Shown: positions 34,501 through 46,776 of the stretch, piece by piece
How positions within the stretch are numbered: position 1 is the stretch's first letter
Layout: the number at the start of each line of letters is the position of its first letter
From: Pagrus major
Lineage: Eukaryota > Chordata > Actinopteri > Spariformes > Sparidae
DNA length: 64,000 bases
Assembly: GCF_040436345.1 (NCBI RefSeq)
Contig: NC_133225.1
Location: 28,000,040-28,064,039, forward strand
Direction: 5' to 3'
Position numbers and translations under genes: made by a program
Notes under the pieces: generated by a model
What the model saw: the letters and a program-made list of their open reading frames with translations, nothing else
Databases searched by the model: none
Told to the model about the DNA's origin: nothing

Positions 34501-36849
34501 ATTTACCCGCTGCTTTTCCTTTTCCTATTAGCTATTCCATTTGCTTTTTCATTTAGCTTCTGCTTTTAGCCTCTCCATTTAGCCTTTGCGTGACACTTTG
34601 GGCCCTGAGCTGGTAAAAAAAAAGTAAAACCATGCAAATTAGCCAATGTAACAAGCTCTCTGATTGGTTATTATCACCTGGCATGTCACCTGCAGACATA
34701 TGACATGCCTGGTGATAATAACCAGTCAGAGAGCTTGTTACATCTCATGGCTTAATGCACATAATAGTCAGATCAAGATCTTTATTAAAGGAGGCGATGG
34801 TGCTCATACCGCTTTTGTCCACAGGGGACGCCAGAAAACACAAAATTAAAGTTCATTGCAGCTGCTTTAAGTAAAAGTACTAAATAGGCGAAAATGGAGT
34901 TTATAATTTTATATTATATTATTGGATCATTATTGCTGATGTATTAATGTGTAAATATGCTTTTTTGCTGCAGGAGTTCGTTTTTTTTTTAAATATCTGT
35001 TGAGTCACAAGTTAGCTTTTGCCATTGAAATAAATCCAGTGGGGTAAAAACAAAATACAGCATTTTTCTCCAAAATGTAGTGGAGTAAATATATAAAATG
35101 GAGAACCCAAGTAAAATACCTAAAAAGTCTAGTAGTAAATGTACGTAGTTACTTTCCACCACTGGACATGTTGTGAAAAAATATACACATATTTTGATTT
35201 CTTATTTTGTTGCCTTTGCTGTAGTTTGAAGGTTATTATTTAAATTTGCATTGTCAAATGCTGCAGCGAGGCCAAAGATATACGATGTTCAGTCAGATCT
35301 GAAGGTATTTTTATGCCATGACATGCTTAATCTTCATCAGTGATCTCTGGTGCACAAACAGCGATAGTTTTTCTAAATGTCTGCAAACAACATTTTTGGC
35401 ATTTCTGACCTGTGATACACCAATACCCATATATCTGCAGATATGTTGGTACAGCTCAACAAAACACTCATTGCTGCTCTGTTTTCTCTGTTTGGTAGGT
35501 GAGGAGTCTGGTAGGAGAGGAGCTGTTCAGCCGCTATGATCGTCTCCTGCTGCAGAAAACTCTGGACTGTATGCCAGGTGGGTTTCCCTGACAGTATGTT
35601 CTTATAAAAATGAAGATGGATTCAAAGCATTTATACATTAGACTGACCAGAGATAAGAATATAGCAATTCCTCTGGGGATGTCAAATTATTTAGAAGAAA
35701 CTTTTCATTGGTCACTGCATAGGCGTGAATTAAAATGTGCATTCAAATGTTCTCATTAATGACAAGATCCATAAAAGTGATGTTTGTGGAATCTGCTCAT
35801 GTCTCTTCTTTCTTCTTCTGCCAGATGTGGTGTACTGTCCCCGGCATTCCTGTGGTTCAGCCGTCATCTGGGACAAGTCCAGCACTGCAGCGATGTGTAC
35901 TGTGTGCGCCTTCGCCTTCTGTGTCACCTGCAAAAAGACCTACCATGGAACAGAGGCCTGTCAGAAAAAGAAGAAGAAGATCATGACAGAAAATGATGCA
36001 GAGCAACCCACTGCTGCAGTGCCACGCTCACAAGGTACACAGGAAGTGTCATGTGAATATTCTTTCACTTTTTCCTGACATTTAATAGGCCAAAAATATA
36101 TATATTATTAATAGAGAAAAAAATGGTAGATTTAAGCTGCTGTAACTATTGTTTTCAAGCCTTCAAATATTCAATTAAGAGTAACACAAATAAATAACTA
36201 TGACATTAATAATTTCTTTGAATAGTTTAATTTCTTCTAGGCATTAAAATATTTTTATGTTGCCTTGGTCACGGGACACGACTGGTTGATATTTCATAGC
36301 AACCTTTGGTCAACAGATGTTCAGTTTTTGTGGATGCAGATGTGTCTGAAGCAGTGCTCTGTGTTGCTTTGTGTGACTCAGAGGGGATGAAGGCACTGTG
36401 GGACGACTATGTCAGCGGCAGTAAGCAGAGGAAACGACTCCTGGAGAGCATATACGGCCGCAGGTCATTGCAGAATGGTTTGGTGGAGTGTCTGAGTGAG
36501 GAATGGGTGGCCACAAACAGCGAGAACTGTCCCTACTGCTACTCCAGTATACAGGTATTTATTCATCCACCTATACAAGCATAGACATGTCAACACGTGA
36601 GCTTCTTGCATATCTGTCGTTTTTCTAACTGTTTAGTGTTTTAGACCACCTTGTCTTTGCTAATTCACAGCCTGTGCTGTTGTGTTTATGTTGCAGAAGG
36701 ACGGAGGATGTAACGTGATGAGGTGCTATTGGTGTAAACGGCTGTTCTGCTGGTCCTGCTTCGCCAAACTGCCATCACAAGGTTATTTAGACCACTTTGA
36801 CAACGGTACCTGCAATCACTTCGGATCGGACTTTTTCCCAGCCACTTGA
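31598..36849 (+). CDS. rnf14: RNF14-like RBR E3 ubiquitin-protein ligase
   Basis: Seven coding exons: 31598-31751, 32629-32759, 32898-33638, 35499-35577, 35825-36034, 36382-36554, 36697-36849. Phases agree and give 546 residues (human RNF14 is 474). An N-terminal RWD domain (EEQEDELLALHSIFGSDEF, then LLLTFELPEDYPSSSPPSFT) is followed by a Ser/Glu-rich linker. Then come RING1 (CGVCFMGLLGMDCVQLLCGH, CRTC), an in-between-RING domain (VYCPRHSCGSAV, CTVCAFAFCVTCKKTYHG) and the Rcat domain (NCPYCYSSIQKDGGCNVMRC, then CWSC). RBR ligases pass ubiquitin through a thioester on the Rcat cysteine, which should be the Cys of KDGGCN. An in-frame ATG at 31454 exists, but homology starts at 31598. Exon 6 might instead begin at 36340 in the same phase (+14 residues). 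It could be a teleost paralogue rather than the orthologue: the human acidic tail after CNRLFYAVD is missing. Confidence 0.88.
33935..34005 (-). mobile_element. LINE 3'-end fragment, antisense, in RNF14-like intron 3
   Basis: The reverse complement of GAGTCTCACAGCTGAGGGAA and GAAGCTGCTCTGGTATCTGA corresponds to the RT C-terminal coding segment SSFFPQAVRLL seen intact at about 53.67 kb. Short, truncated relic of the same family. Confidence 0.6.
34646..34743. repeat. 43-bp near-perfect inverted repeat with 12-base loop
   Basis: Arms 34646-34688 and 34701-34743 pair over all 43 positions except one U-U and one G-U in the RNA. The loop is CCTGCAGACATA. Lies in intron 3 of the RNF14-like gene. 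Could be a palindromic MITE or a precursor of a small RNA. Confidence 0.85.
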
Positions 36850-37400
36850 AAACATGTAAAAAGATGATGTGAAGCATGTTTTCAAACAATGATCATCACA
36901 ACACAGTTTGAATCTGATGGTTTTTGCTACAGACGAGTCAGTGAAGTAATTTAGTCTCAGTTCATACAAAAAATCCCAAAACAAACAAGTACTAAATTTG
37001 TCTCACTGTCAGAAATCGATGATGAAACAATATCTTTAACATCCTCACATCACTGATGAGTCTTACTGCGTCATGACCACTAGAGGGCGCTGAATAACAA
37101 GAATGACAAAACTGCTTGGTCACACTCCAGTAGCTTTACATGAGAAGCCCTTTTGGTTCTATCAAGAAAAGCATTTTGTTTCAAAACATGCTTTATCAGT
37201 AAAGTATTTGAAGAGGCTCTATGTAACAGTTTGCAGTAATGTACATCCAACTTATTTATTGGCCATATGTGAGCAGATTGTAACATGACATATAAAATGA
37301 CACCCCCGTCTCTCTCAGTTGTCTATACACGCCTGTGGACGATTTGTTTAAGTTGTTTAAAGCTGCTGGACTGTGAATTTTTTTTAGTGGACTCCAACCT

Positions 37401-37446
37401 GAAAACCCAACCTGAGTCCTTCACTAAGGACTCAGGTTGGGTTTTC
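37401..37446. repeat. Perfect 21-bp palindrome with 4-base spacer
   Basis: Arm 37401-37421 (GAAAACCCAACCTGAGTCCT plus T) is the exact reverse complement of 37426-37446, separated by CACT. It forms a very stable hairpin. Confidence 0.95.
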
Positions 37447-37739
37447 CGCGTCAGTCTAAAGGAAGTGACTCGAGTGCCTCGTCTCAGTGCCTCTCTCCGC
37501 TCCGCTAACAGAGAGCAACAGTAGCTAACGTTAGTTTAGAAATGGAGTCTGCTGACATAAACTAACGACCGGCTTCCAGCTCAACACAGAAGTTTCACAG
37601 AGGCCCTTTTATCATCAATCAATGCAGTGAAAACTGTTATGTGACGTGGATGTTTGCAGCTCCAAGACGAATAATCTATGAAAGAAAATCGCCCAGAGTG
37701 CCTTTTTTTGAATCAAGTCAGGGCATTTATACCAAAGCC

Positions 37740-37995
37740 ATCATCCCCAGTTATGATTAAGGTACATAGTGGGGTAATTGTTAGTTATTTCTTTGATTCA
37801 TTGATTAATAATAAGGTCTATAAAATCAGGAAGTAGTCACAAATACCCATCATAAGTTCTCAGAGCCTTTGCTGACATTTTTGAGGCTGAAACCAGTAAA
37901 ACTTGAAATGAATTTGGTATCAAAAGTGTTGCAGTTTACGCGTCTGTTGATCATCTAATTGATTCATTGACTAAGTGTTGCAGCTCCAGTAGCAA
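37740..37995. repeat. Dispersed 'ATTGATTAAT' fish repeat copy
   Basis: TGATTCATTGATTAATAATA near one end, then TCTAATTGATTCATTGACTA and GTGTTGCAGCTCCAG at the other, resembling the 'GCTGCAACTAACGATTAT' repeat common in fish. Further copies are listed near 51.3, 55.8 and 60-62.6 kb. Confidence 0.45.
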
Positions 37996-38578
37996 CAGGG
38001 AGTCACTCTTTAAACCTTTACAGCTTCCTGTAATGTGGTTATTGTTTTTTCCAAAACCTTTTTATCTTACAGAATCCAATGAATTGCTTCTACAAGAGTT
38101 GTAGTTGTGTGGTATCTTCATAATATTGATATATACAAAGAACAGTGCACAAAACAAACATCAAATGCAATGTCTAACAGAAAATGTAAGAAATATGCCT
38201 TTACTTAGCACATTTCAGGATTTTTAGTAAGAAGATGTTATTGTGTTCATCTCAGTCTGTCAGCACATGTTTAATGAGGAATTCTGCTGTCTTGTCCCTC
38301 AGTGCAGAGGCCAAATGAAACACTAGATGGCAGGAACAACATACTTTATACATACAGTATTGTGCTGTGTATTTATATGGTTTAATGTGGGTTTGATAGT
38401 TTTATTCCTGGAAGTGGGTTTCCTCCTGTTGTATCAAACCTCCAGCGTTCTCCCTTTGGCTGCTTTTACTCTTCAGATTGTTTAAATAACCAAAAATGTA
38501 CATTTAAATATCAAAAATGAACTGTATGTATGGCACTTTTAATATTTGGAAGCATTAAATGTTTCATTTTAAAGCAAA

Positions 38579-38604
38579 TGAGATGAGATGAGATGAGATG
38601 AGAT
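38579..38604. repeat. (GATGA)n microsatellite
   Basis: Five head-to-tail GAGAT/ATGAG pentamers. Followed shortly by unremarkable AT-rich sequence. Confidence 0.9.
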
Positions 38605-39337
38605 TTTAAAGCAAGAGAGTACAACAGTTTATTATTTAAAGTGTTGTATGAGCATGCAGAGAGTGGGAGAGGTGCAGAGTGTGCAGGTTGATTTGATGAA
38701 TAATGATGAAATATTGCTGAAAACATAAAGTGTGCCAGTTGCACTAAGTTGTGCAAAATGTATGTATATGTATAAGTTATAAGTTAAAAGTATTGCACTG
38801 TGCCAGAGGTTATGGTAATAAATCATTGTTGTACTGCAACAAAGCAGGATGAGTTTAAAAAACTGACAAGACAAAATGCACTATTTTAGTTCTAATTTTA
38901 TCAATAAACTCCAGAGAGACTGTAACCACAGTGTCTGTGTAGGTGTCACTGATCTTATTTTAATTGGTCTTTTTTAATCAGCAAATGCCACTTTGTGTCA
39001 CCTTGGAAACATCACAACAGAAAAATCAGTTGTAAAGAAATCTTCTAGCCTCAAATTGGTAAGTTTTTATAGGAGCATTTTCAGCACCTATTCTTCAGAA
39101 ACACACAGTATACAAATATTTTGATTCCCCTCAGAGAGCGCCCTGCAGGTAGGTATCAGGCGTTTTGCATCTACTGACTGACTTCCTGTTTTGGAAACCT
39201 TCCCCTTCCTTCCTCACTGTTCTGTCATAACAGTGGAACAAAGACCAGGGTTGGATATCCTCAGACTGTCTGAGACTCGATTGGGAGTCTACAGCTGTCT
39301 TTTATATGAAGCCAAAAAATACTGGCCTTCTCTACTG

Positions 39338-39340
<3 letters not shown>

Positions 39341-39409
<69 letters not shown>

Positions 39410-39427
39410 GTGTGTGTGTGTGTGTGT
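39341..39427. repeat. (TG)n microsatellite, about 87 bp
   Basis: The longest TG run in the window, interrupted once by GCG. Every frame reads through as Cys-Val, producing spurious open frames on both strands. Confidence 0.97.
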
Positions 39428-40221
39428 CTCCATCTCTTCCAGGAAAAAGCCAGTGTCCACACAGGGGTCTTCACTTCCTCATAAATGTCTAAACAACTGT
39501 TTGCCTTTCTGACCCACAGTCCTGCAGCAGGGCCCGGAGGACAGGAACTGGGGGAATGGTCATGTGAGTGTGTTTGTGGTTGTCAAGCCTCTTTGGCGGC
39601 ACAAGAGATAAAATACAAATATGACTCGAGAATTATCACCTGAGTTTTGTATACATTTTGTTGGGTTAGTTGTGTGTTGCTGCTTAGGTGTAAGCAGGCA
39701 TTTGTCCCAGGTGTCCTACATCCATCACGGTCACTTGTGTGTGTGGTTGTAGACCACAAGGTGTCCATTTTGTGCTGTGGTACTGGTAGTCACTTTTGTT
39801 GGATCTTTGTGTGCTGCTACTAGCGTATGGCAGCAATTCTGTAATTTAAATACTCGTTGTGACCCTTTTGTTTCATAGCTGCTGCGCTCCACTGTTGTGT
39901 TGATCACCTGTTTGGTGTGTGTGTTAACACAGTTATTATGCTACATTGGTTTTGTAGCCATTTTGTCGGTGGGAGTGGCATGTGACCTGATTTAGGTCCT
40001 GTTTAGATTCTGTGACGATTCTGAAGATGAAGTGTAGATTTTATGTAGACTGTGTGGTTTAGCAGGACAGAGATGGACACAGTTATTACAGCCCCAGAGG
40101 TCATATGAACAGTTTCTAAAATATGGATGTGTTCTGAATCCCATACTTTTAGTGCGTACTGCAGCTGCCCTTACAAAGTACATACTGTTGCATGCAGTAT
40201 GGATACAATTTGGACTTTTGG

Positions 40222-40764
40222 TGCGTTCCATTGTACTTGGGGAAAAAAAAACCCCACCTCCACCACCTCCATCTAGTTCGAAACACTCAGGCAAGACCCA
40301 TGTAGCCCAAGTCTGCCGACATAAGCACAGATGACATCACAGCAGTCTGGCGGCACACACAGTGAGCAATGAATTTTTACCTCTTCATCACTTTTTACTT
40401 CATATAGTATTTGTTTGTGAAATGTGCAGTAAATACAATTTGTAGTTGTACCTTCATTCCGTTGATCTGTACTCAACAGAAGTCTTTGAGAGTATGTGTG
40501 AGGAGCCGACTCCTCCTGTCTTTTTGTTAAGTGCTCTCAACTGTTAAATCAGCTGCTGTAGTTGCTTGTGAAGCTCACAGACTTGCCATTCAAACACCTG
40601 TTTGCCAGAAAAGCATGCTGGCTTCCATACTGCAAAAATGTGACCAGATGTAGGAGAACGTCCTAGTATTTTTGACCTACTGCATTTCACATACTGTGTA
40701 CTGGGACATACTATATCTTTTTCTGGCATACTAAACAGTGTTGCAGTATGGGTATTGGAACGCA
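40222..40764. mobile_element. Nonautonomous TIR element
   Basis: Begins TGCGTTCCA (40222-40230) and ends TGGAACGCA (40756-40764), exact 9-bp inverted termini. The interior near the right end has GGGACATACTATATC and CAGTATGGGTATTGG, typical of a fish DNA element built from 'CATACTATATACT'-type motifs. About 543 bp and noncoding. Confidence 0.5.
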
Positions 40765-42234
40765 GGGCATGTATGTGCTTTAATTTTCTCTGTGCTTTAA
40801 TCCCTCTCTGTTTTGAGACCTGTGTGAGTGTGTGATTGGCTGCAGGTGAGTTTGGCTAATTGAGTGAATAATGGTTCCAGCTTCCAGGCTGCAGGTTAAA
40901 GGCCGGCTCCTCCCAGTTCCTGTTGGCTCTCCTCGCTCTGCTTCCAGCTAGACTACCAGCGTTTCTGTTTCTGTTTTAAATGTGTCTTTAAATAAACCTT
41001 TAAATTCTTTGTTGCTGGTGGTTCTAGGGAGGTGGGAAGAGGCTAGTCTCATTTTCGTGTAAAAGAAAAGTAAAAAACTGTGACGTCGTCTGTTCACTCG
41101 GTTGTTGTTTCATTCAGTGCTTAAAATTGTATAACGCGGATGCTGTATTCTAAACCAGCAGTAATGATGACACAAATTCTGCAGAAAGGTTATTAATATT
41201 AAGCAGCAGAAAACTGATGTAATATTAAGTATTCATAGTAATTCATGTGCATGAATAATTTTTCTAAATGTACTCCTGATAACAGGGTATTTATGCAGAA
41301 ATCTAATCTCTTATCCAGCAGCTTTGTGACTGAACATGTTCCTCTAACAGCAGAAAACTGTCCTGTTTTACCCAACACACCATTAGTGCCCACATACATT
41401 CATTAAAATGTGGCAGTATTGAGATAATAAGGGACTTTGGACGGACATCTAATGACTAAGTACTCCAAACTGGCCCAATTCAAGCACTGAGTTCTTAGTT
41501 GCGAATGAAAATGAGTCAGAAATCGTGGCAGAAATCCAAGTCAGTGGATCCTCACTAAAACTAACTTAAACCTGAGGCCAGTGCAACACATTTCAGGCAA
41601 TCTGTCCATAAGGTTTGTGAGATATCCTGCTGACAGGCATACAAACACACTACCGCGAACAGCTTTCTTGGCAGAAGCAATTTCAAGAACAACGAGTAAA
41701 GCCTGGCTATCAGTGCAGTGGAAACTAGGCTATGTAGGGCGTCTTCTCCCTGTGAGCCAATAACAGCGTCAGCTAACAGAACGCTTATTTCCCCTGGAGC
41801 AGCGCGAGCTGAGCCGAGCCGTGGAGGACAACACATGAGACACACATTCACTACAATAATCATCAACTCAGCTCGGTTATTAATATCATCTGCACGTTTA
41901 TTCATCGGTCAGAAAACACACACATACACACACACAGCCTCAGAAATCAGTACATCAGTCGTCGCATCCATCCAGTCGGTCAGTCAGTCAGTCAGTGGTA
42001 TATTGGCAACATTGTTCAGAGGCACTGGAAGTGTGCTGAGGTTTTCACAGAGAGTACAGGAGTATATACTGTCCAGCAGGGGCGCTGCTAGGAGGTTTGG
42101 GGCCCCTGACAGTTGACAGAGGAGAGGGGTCCTCAGTTCTGTCAGTGTACAAGACTGACTCAGTCTCTCAGACCAGGATACATGAGGCAACTATTCTGTG
42201 ATCGGGTGACATTAGAATCAGTATAGCTGAGGTG

Positions 42235-42375
42235 GAGAGGCACACAAGAGTTAGATGAGGAGATTGATACCACTGTCATATCTGTATTGAGCCAGAGGGC
42301 GATTAGCTTAGCTTAGCATAAAGACTTGAAGCAGGGGAAAACAGCTGGTCGAGCTCTCTCTAAAGTTAAAGGTGC
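42235..42375. repeat. Dispersed fish repeat fragment
   Basis: AGTTAGATGAGGAGATTGAT, then ACCACTGTCATATCTGTAT, CGATTAGCTTAGCTTAGCAT and AAAGACTTGAAGCAGGGGAA match a repeat seen many times in percomorph genomes. Unclassified. Confidence 0.6.
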
Positions 42376-42574
42376 AAGATGTAAGAATTGGCTACCTGTC
42401 AAATTCATACTAAAAAACAAATAGGCGGCAGCATATCACAAGAGTACTCGCTAACTGCTGCTAACTGTAGCTGCCGTTTGCTAACTGGCTCAGTTAGCAG
42501 TCCGGATTTGGAGCTCGGAGCACGGGGGAACGCTAGCTGGCTAACATTAGGGGAGTACAGTATGCTGGGCGCGG

Positions 42575-42745
42575 TTCCAGGGCGGCATTCCAAAGGGCTG
42601 CCATTTCGAACGTTGACTTTCATGTTTCGGAATGCCGGCCCTTAATTATTTTTGAAAAAAGGTCGCCATTCCGAACCTGAAACCCTAACCTTAACCATAA
42701 CCCGGTTGGAATGGCGGTCCTTCGGAACAGGTGTCGCCCCCCGCC
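42575..42745. repeat. CpG-containing repeat with GGCATTCC inverted motifs
   Basis: GGCGGCATTCCAAAGGGC, GGAATGCCGGCCC, GGTCGCCATTCCGAACC and GGAATGGCGGTCC alternate in orientation around AACCCTAACCTTAACCATAA, a telomere-like stretch. It can fold into nested hairpins. Identity unknown. Confidence 0.5.
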
Positions 42746-45152
42746 GGGCGCAGACTATACAGGCCATTATTATGTTTTTTTTTTTCCACAACTACCAAGA
42801 CTGTTTACTGCTGACAAAACACAGATGCCATGTGATACCAACGGCATCATCAGTTTGATTTTAATATTTTTTTGAATTATTTTATTATGCTAAGCTAATC
42901 ACCTCCTGACTCTCCCTTCGCATTTGTACAACACAGACACAGCAGTGGGAGTTCTTCTCATCTGACTCTCAAGAAAGTAAGAAAGTGAAAAAGCAAATTA
43001 TCTGGAAACTGTGCCTTTTATAAACGCTACTTCTCAAAAACGAAAGACATTTTGGCTCTAATTGCAATGTATGTGAAGGTTTCTCTCAATCATCCAGGTG
43101 GTACGATGTCTGGAGAAAACTGAAATCACTTCATTGTTCTTCTAAAAATCTTCTTTAATTCTTACTGTTGTCGAGACGTGATTGTAACCACAGACTAATT
43201 TTCCTGCGTTTGGTGGTTACTTAATACCACTTTTCCCCAGTTTTTTTACAGTTATGATGAAGCCTGTGAAAAAGTAAAAAAAACTTTCTAGTACCTATTT
43301 TTCACCGTAAAATTAAAGAACAGCTGTGTTTGGATGCAAACTTTTACAGCTCTACAGTAATAATTCATGACCTCTTTGTTCGGGGATAAATACCTTTTGA
43401 TATATTAATTTGTGCCCAAACTATTTTCACAGGTTTCTAGTGTTTTTTTCTTAACCTCCCAGTGTTCTACCCTCAATCTACCCTGGTCCGATCAGTCCAA
43501 CAGTGCAACACATGGATAAACACACAGAATTACAAATATGATACACATCCATTACAGCTGAAACGTCTCACCTTGTAAACATTAGGATACAAATTATTGA
43601 AATGCAAAGAATGACAATGGTAGCAAAGTCGTCACTCGAACTAAACAGCATACAGTAGCATTATTTTCTTTTAAACACCAGTGTAGTTTTATATTCAGTG
43701 CAAAATATTCAGTGCACGATTCTTTCCATTGCCCCGTGTAGCTGCAATACAGCATTTAGACACTTCTATTTCCACTCTCGAACAAACATCTCAACAGTTT
43801 TTAAATATGACTTCGCTCATGCACAAATTAAACGAAATACAATTTATATGGTGCAATAATATGTAACACTTCTCTGTCATTAAAGCATGTAAGTGCTGAA
43901 ACACATCTGAATTCAGGTAACAGCAGTGAAACCAATAATTATCAGTATATTATAGTCTCTAACAAGTAAACAAACAGAAACAGTACCCCGGCTATTTGAA
44001 CATATCATCAGACCAAACAACTAAACAGTCTTTTTTAATAAGCATTAATGCAATCTAATGAATTTCAGTGAACACAGAGCAAATAAAAGTCTCAAAATAT
44101 CAAACCTGTTAACAGTAAATGGCCGTTTGTATGTAGATGTCTTTATTTACCACAGTGGTGTCTGGATTGTGTTGGCTTTGGATAGCTTAAAACATTTGTG
44201 CAACCTCCTTAAATGCAGAATTGTGTTTCACAGCATCCATAAATGGTCCCCTGGAAACGGAGCAGTTTACCGGAGGTTCGGCTTGTTTTAGCCCATTAAC
44301 TTTCAAATGAGTTTTCTCTGTTATTTCAGGCTATCCAGCTTCTTTTCAACTAGAGCCTGCTCGTTTTGAGATTTTCTTGAATCCAGTGAATAAACCAGTA
44401 GATGGACTGTTTTTGAGCTGTTTCCTTTGAAACTCTTTCAAAGGAACTAAGACGCTTTGGGTGAAATGCTAATTAACATAAGTAGTGTAAATTTAATCTC
44501 GTATGAGTCATCTTGTGTTTCCGAAAATAAACTAATCTAGAACCACTGTTGTGTTAGTTGTAATCGTCACATAAAAAAAGCCTTTATGGTTTTCAGCCGT
44601 GGTTCTAAACCTGAAGGTTAAAGATAAGCGTGAGGGGTCATGAAATCATTGAAATGATAAGAAGGAAAAGCCTCAGGCCTGTTTTTGTATTCTGATATAC
44701 TGGACACTTTCTCATCGTGCCTCTACAAATTCTTCAAATGCATGGCTGAACTTACCTTTTAAGAAGCCCCAGGAAGCAAACATATCCTGTTGGGCCCCAA
44801 CGTCCCACCCACCCTCTCTACAGCAAATTGTGTATTCTGTTGCCTCCAATTTCCCATTAATTACAGTGTGATCAGCAGACTCTATGCGATACCTTCAATA
44901 ATTGCCTAGAGACGAGATCACCTGGGGAGCGACATGGCAGCCAGATGGTTACAGTGCCTGCCACATCACCACAACATGGTTACAATAGAGCCTCAGGCCT
45001 TTGTTGCATTGTATACCCAAACTCTTCCCCTCGGTTGCTGTTTGCTTTTCTACTGCCTCCTTTCACACAACCTGTCCAAGGCGGGAGTGTTGCAGCGTTA
45101 TTCTGCCTTGTCGTGGTATGGGACTCGTTGCTGTTCCCCCGCTGAGCTGGCG

Positions 45153-45739
45153 TCCTATCAGATTTATGCTGTCTTGTCGAAAAATGCTACCGTAGCACAA
45201 ATCAGTCCACTTGTGTATAACTCTCACAGTATAATGACGCCTTTATTTATGCTTTTTATTACAAACAGGGGTAAGTGTACTGTAATAACACGGGGAGCAC
45301 ATTGTTTTTACTCCATAATAACTTTATTTAAATCAGGAAAGATTTCATTTTTTGGATTAATAAATTGCACTGATGACAGCTGACAACAGCAGAGAGGAGA
45401 ACAGATTTGAAGTTTGACAGCAGTGACATGATTGGTTGGTTGTTTTACTCAAGGAAACATCTGTTTGGTTTAACTGAGCTTCATTGGCATGGTGTGACAG
45501 ACCAATAGAGTCAAACAATGCTCCCACTACAGAATCATCTTATAATACACCATGACACACAGTGTGTACCTTAAAATAAGTTGTTACAGAGTATCAAATC
45601 TGCTCCCCACGTTATTTCAATACACTTTGCCTGTTTGTAATAAAAAGCATATATAAAGACGTCATAATACTGTGAGAGTTATACACAAATAGATCGATTT
45701 GAGAGCATTTTTAAACAAGGTAGCATAAATTGATAGAAC
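45153..45739. mobile_element. Foldback element with about 140-bp inverted arms
   Basis: The left arm 45153-45299 and the right arm 45601-45739 are diverged reverse complements around a 300-bp AT-rich centre. The 20-base core TGTGTATAACTCTCACAGTA (45212-45231) is matched exactly in reverse at 45668-45687, and the arms also share GCTTTTTATTACAAACAGG. No transposase is encoded. Weaker similarity may extend the arms outward. Confidence 0.75.
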
Positions 45740-46745
45740 ATTGGCAGCAGACAACAGAGTCAAATGAACGTCTGTGTAACAAGAGTGAGCCTGCGGGCCA
45801 GCACGATGGGACGAGGGTCAGCACTTTGACAGTGTTTTATGTATGCTACCAGCAACTGGGAGATTTAAAAAGCAGCGAGCAGCAGTTAGCAGCTAACTGA
45901 AAGAAGGAGAAAAGAAACTGAAAATGTCTGCAAAGTGGGGAGACAACGAGGTCAAGGAGCTCCTTTTCTTTGAAGCAGATGAGATTAACCACCGCCACGT
46001 TATCAAAAACCAAATACTGGGGCGTCTTTATACTGCCGTTGTTTGGTTCAGTGTAAAAAAATCAAAGCTTCACAAAGAAGGGTCATTGTGTAAAAAAGAC
46101 TCCTAACATCCAACAAAAAATGTATGCACTGGCCCAGGTTTTCAATGTCTTAGTTAATTTGGTTAAGTAAAACTTTATGTAGGAATGTGCAACATCTGAG
46201 CACAATAGAAACAAAAAAATAAAGGTCTTAAACGGTCATAAAATTTGATTTTGACACAGGAGGCTAAAAATTAGTGGTTGTACTTAAGTTGGCCAAACTC
46301 CTTAACAAGTTTTCAATATATCTAAGTACAAAATCAACCAGCATGCTGTGAATCTTTGGACTTTTGCGGCTTCTGGGGGTAAAAAGAAATAAAGTCTTTG
46401 GTTGTCATGAGGGGTCTTTAGATATTGCCACATTTTAAGGGGGTCCCAAGCCAAAACGTTTGGAGTCCAAATATATGACTAAACAGGCACAATACAGATT
46501 TCTAGACTGTCATCTTATCTTAAAGACGATGTTGGGACAGTGCACAGACCGTCAGGAGCCTGATACTCTCATATGATCTCCTCATTTTCCTCCATTCCTT
46601 TGCAGACAATTTTTTTAAATGCGTTTGCTGAAGGTGTTCATTAGCTGCATTCGAGTGTGACTCTCATTTTGAATCCAGGAGCCTGTCAACATAATAAAAG
46701 GTTATGCTACCCATGCTTTCATGTAATACAAAGCGTGTTATTTCT

Positions 46746-46776
46746 AGGAGGAGGAGGAGGAGGAGGAGGAGGAGGA
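46746..46776. repeat. (GGA)n trinucleotide repeat
   Basis: About ten perfect AGG/GGA triplets. Confidence 0.95.

Noticed and set aside
39191-39512. Cys-Val-rich open frames resembling a metallothionein-like protein
   Set aside because: Pure translation of the (TG)n microsatellite.
44934-45383. 149-residue plus-strand open frame
   Set aside because: It runs into the left arm of the foldback element, has no recognisable domain, and its overlapping frames are equally open.
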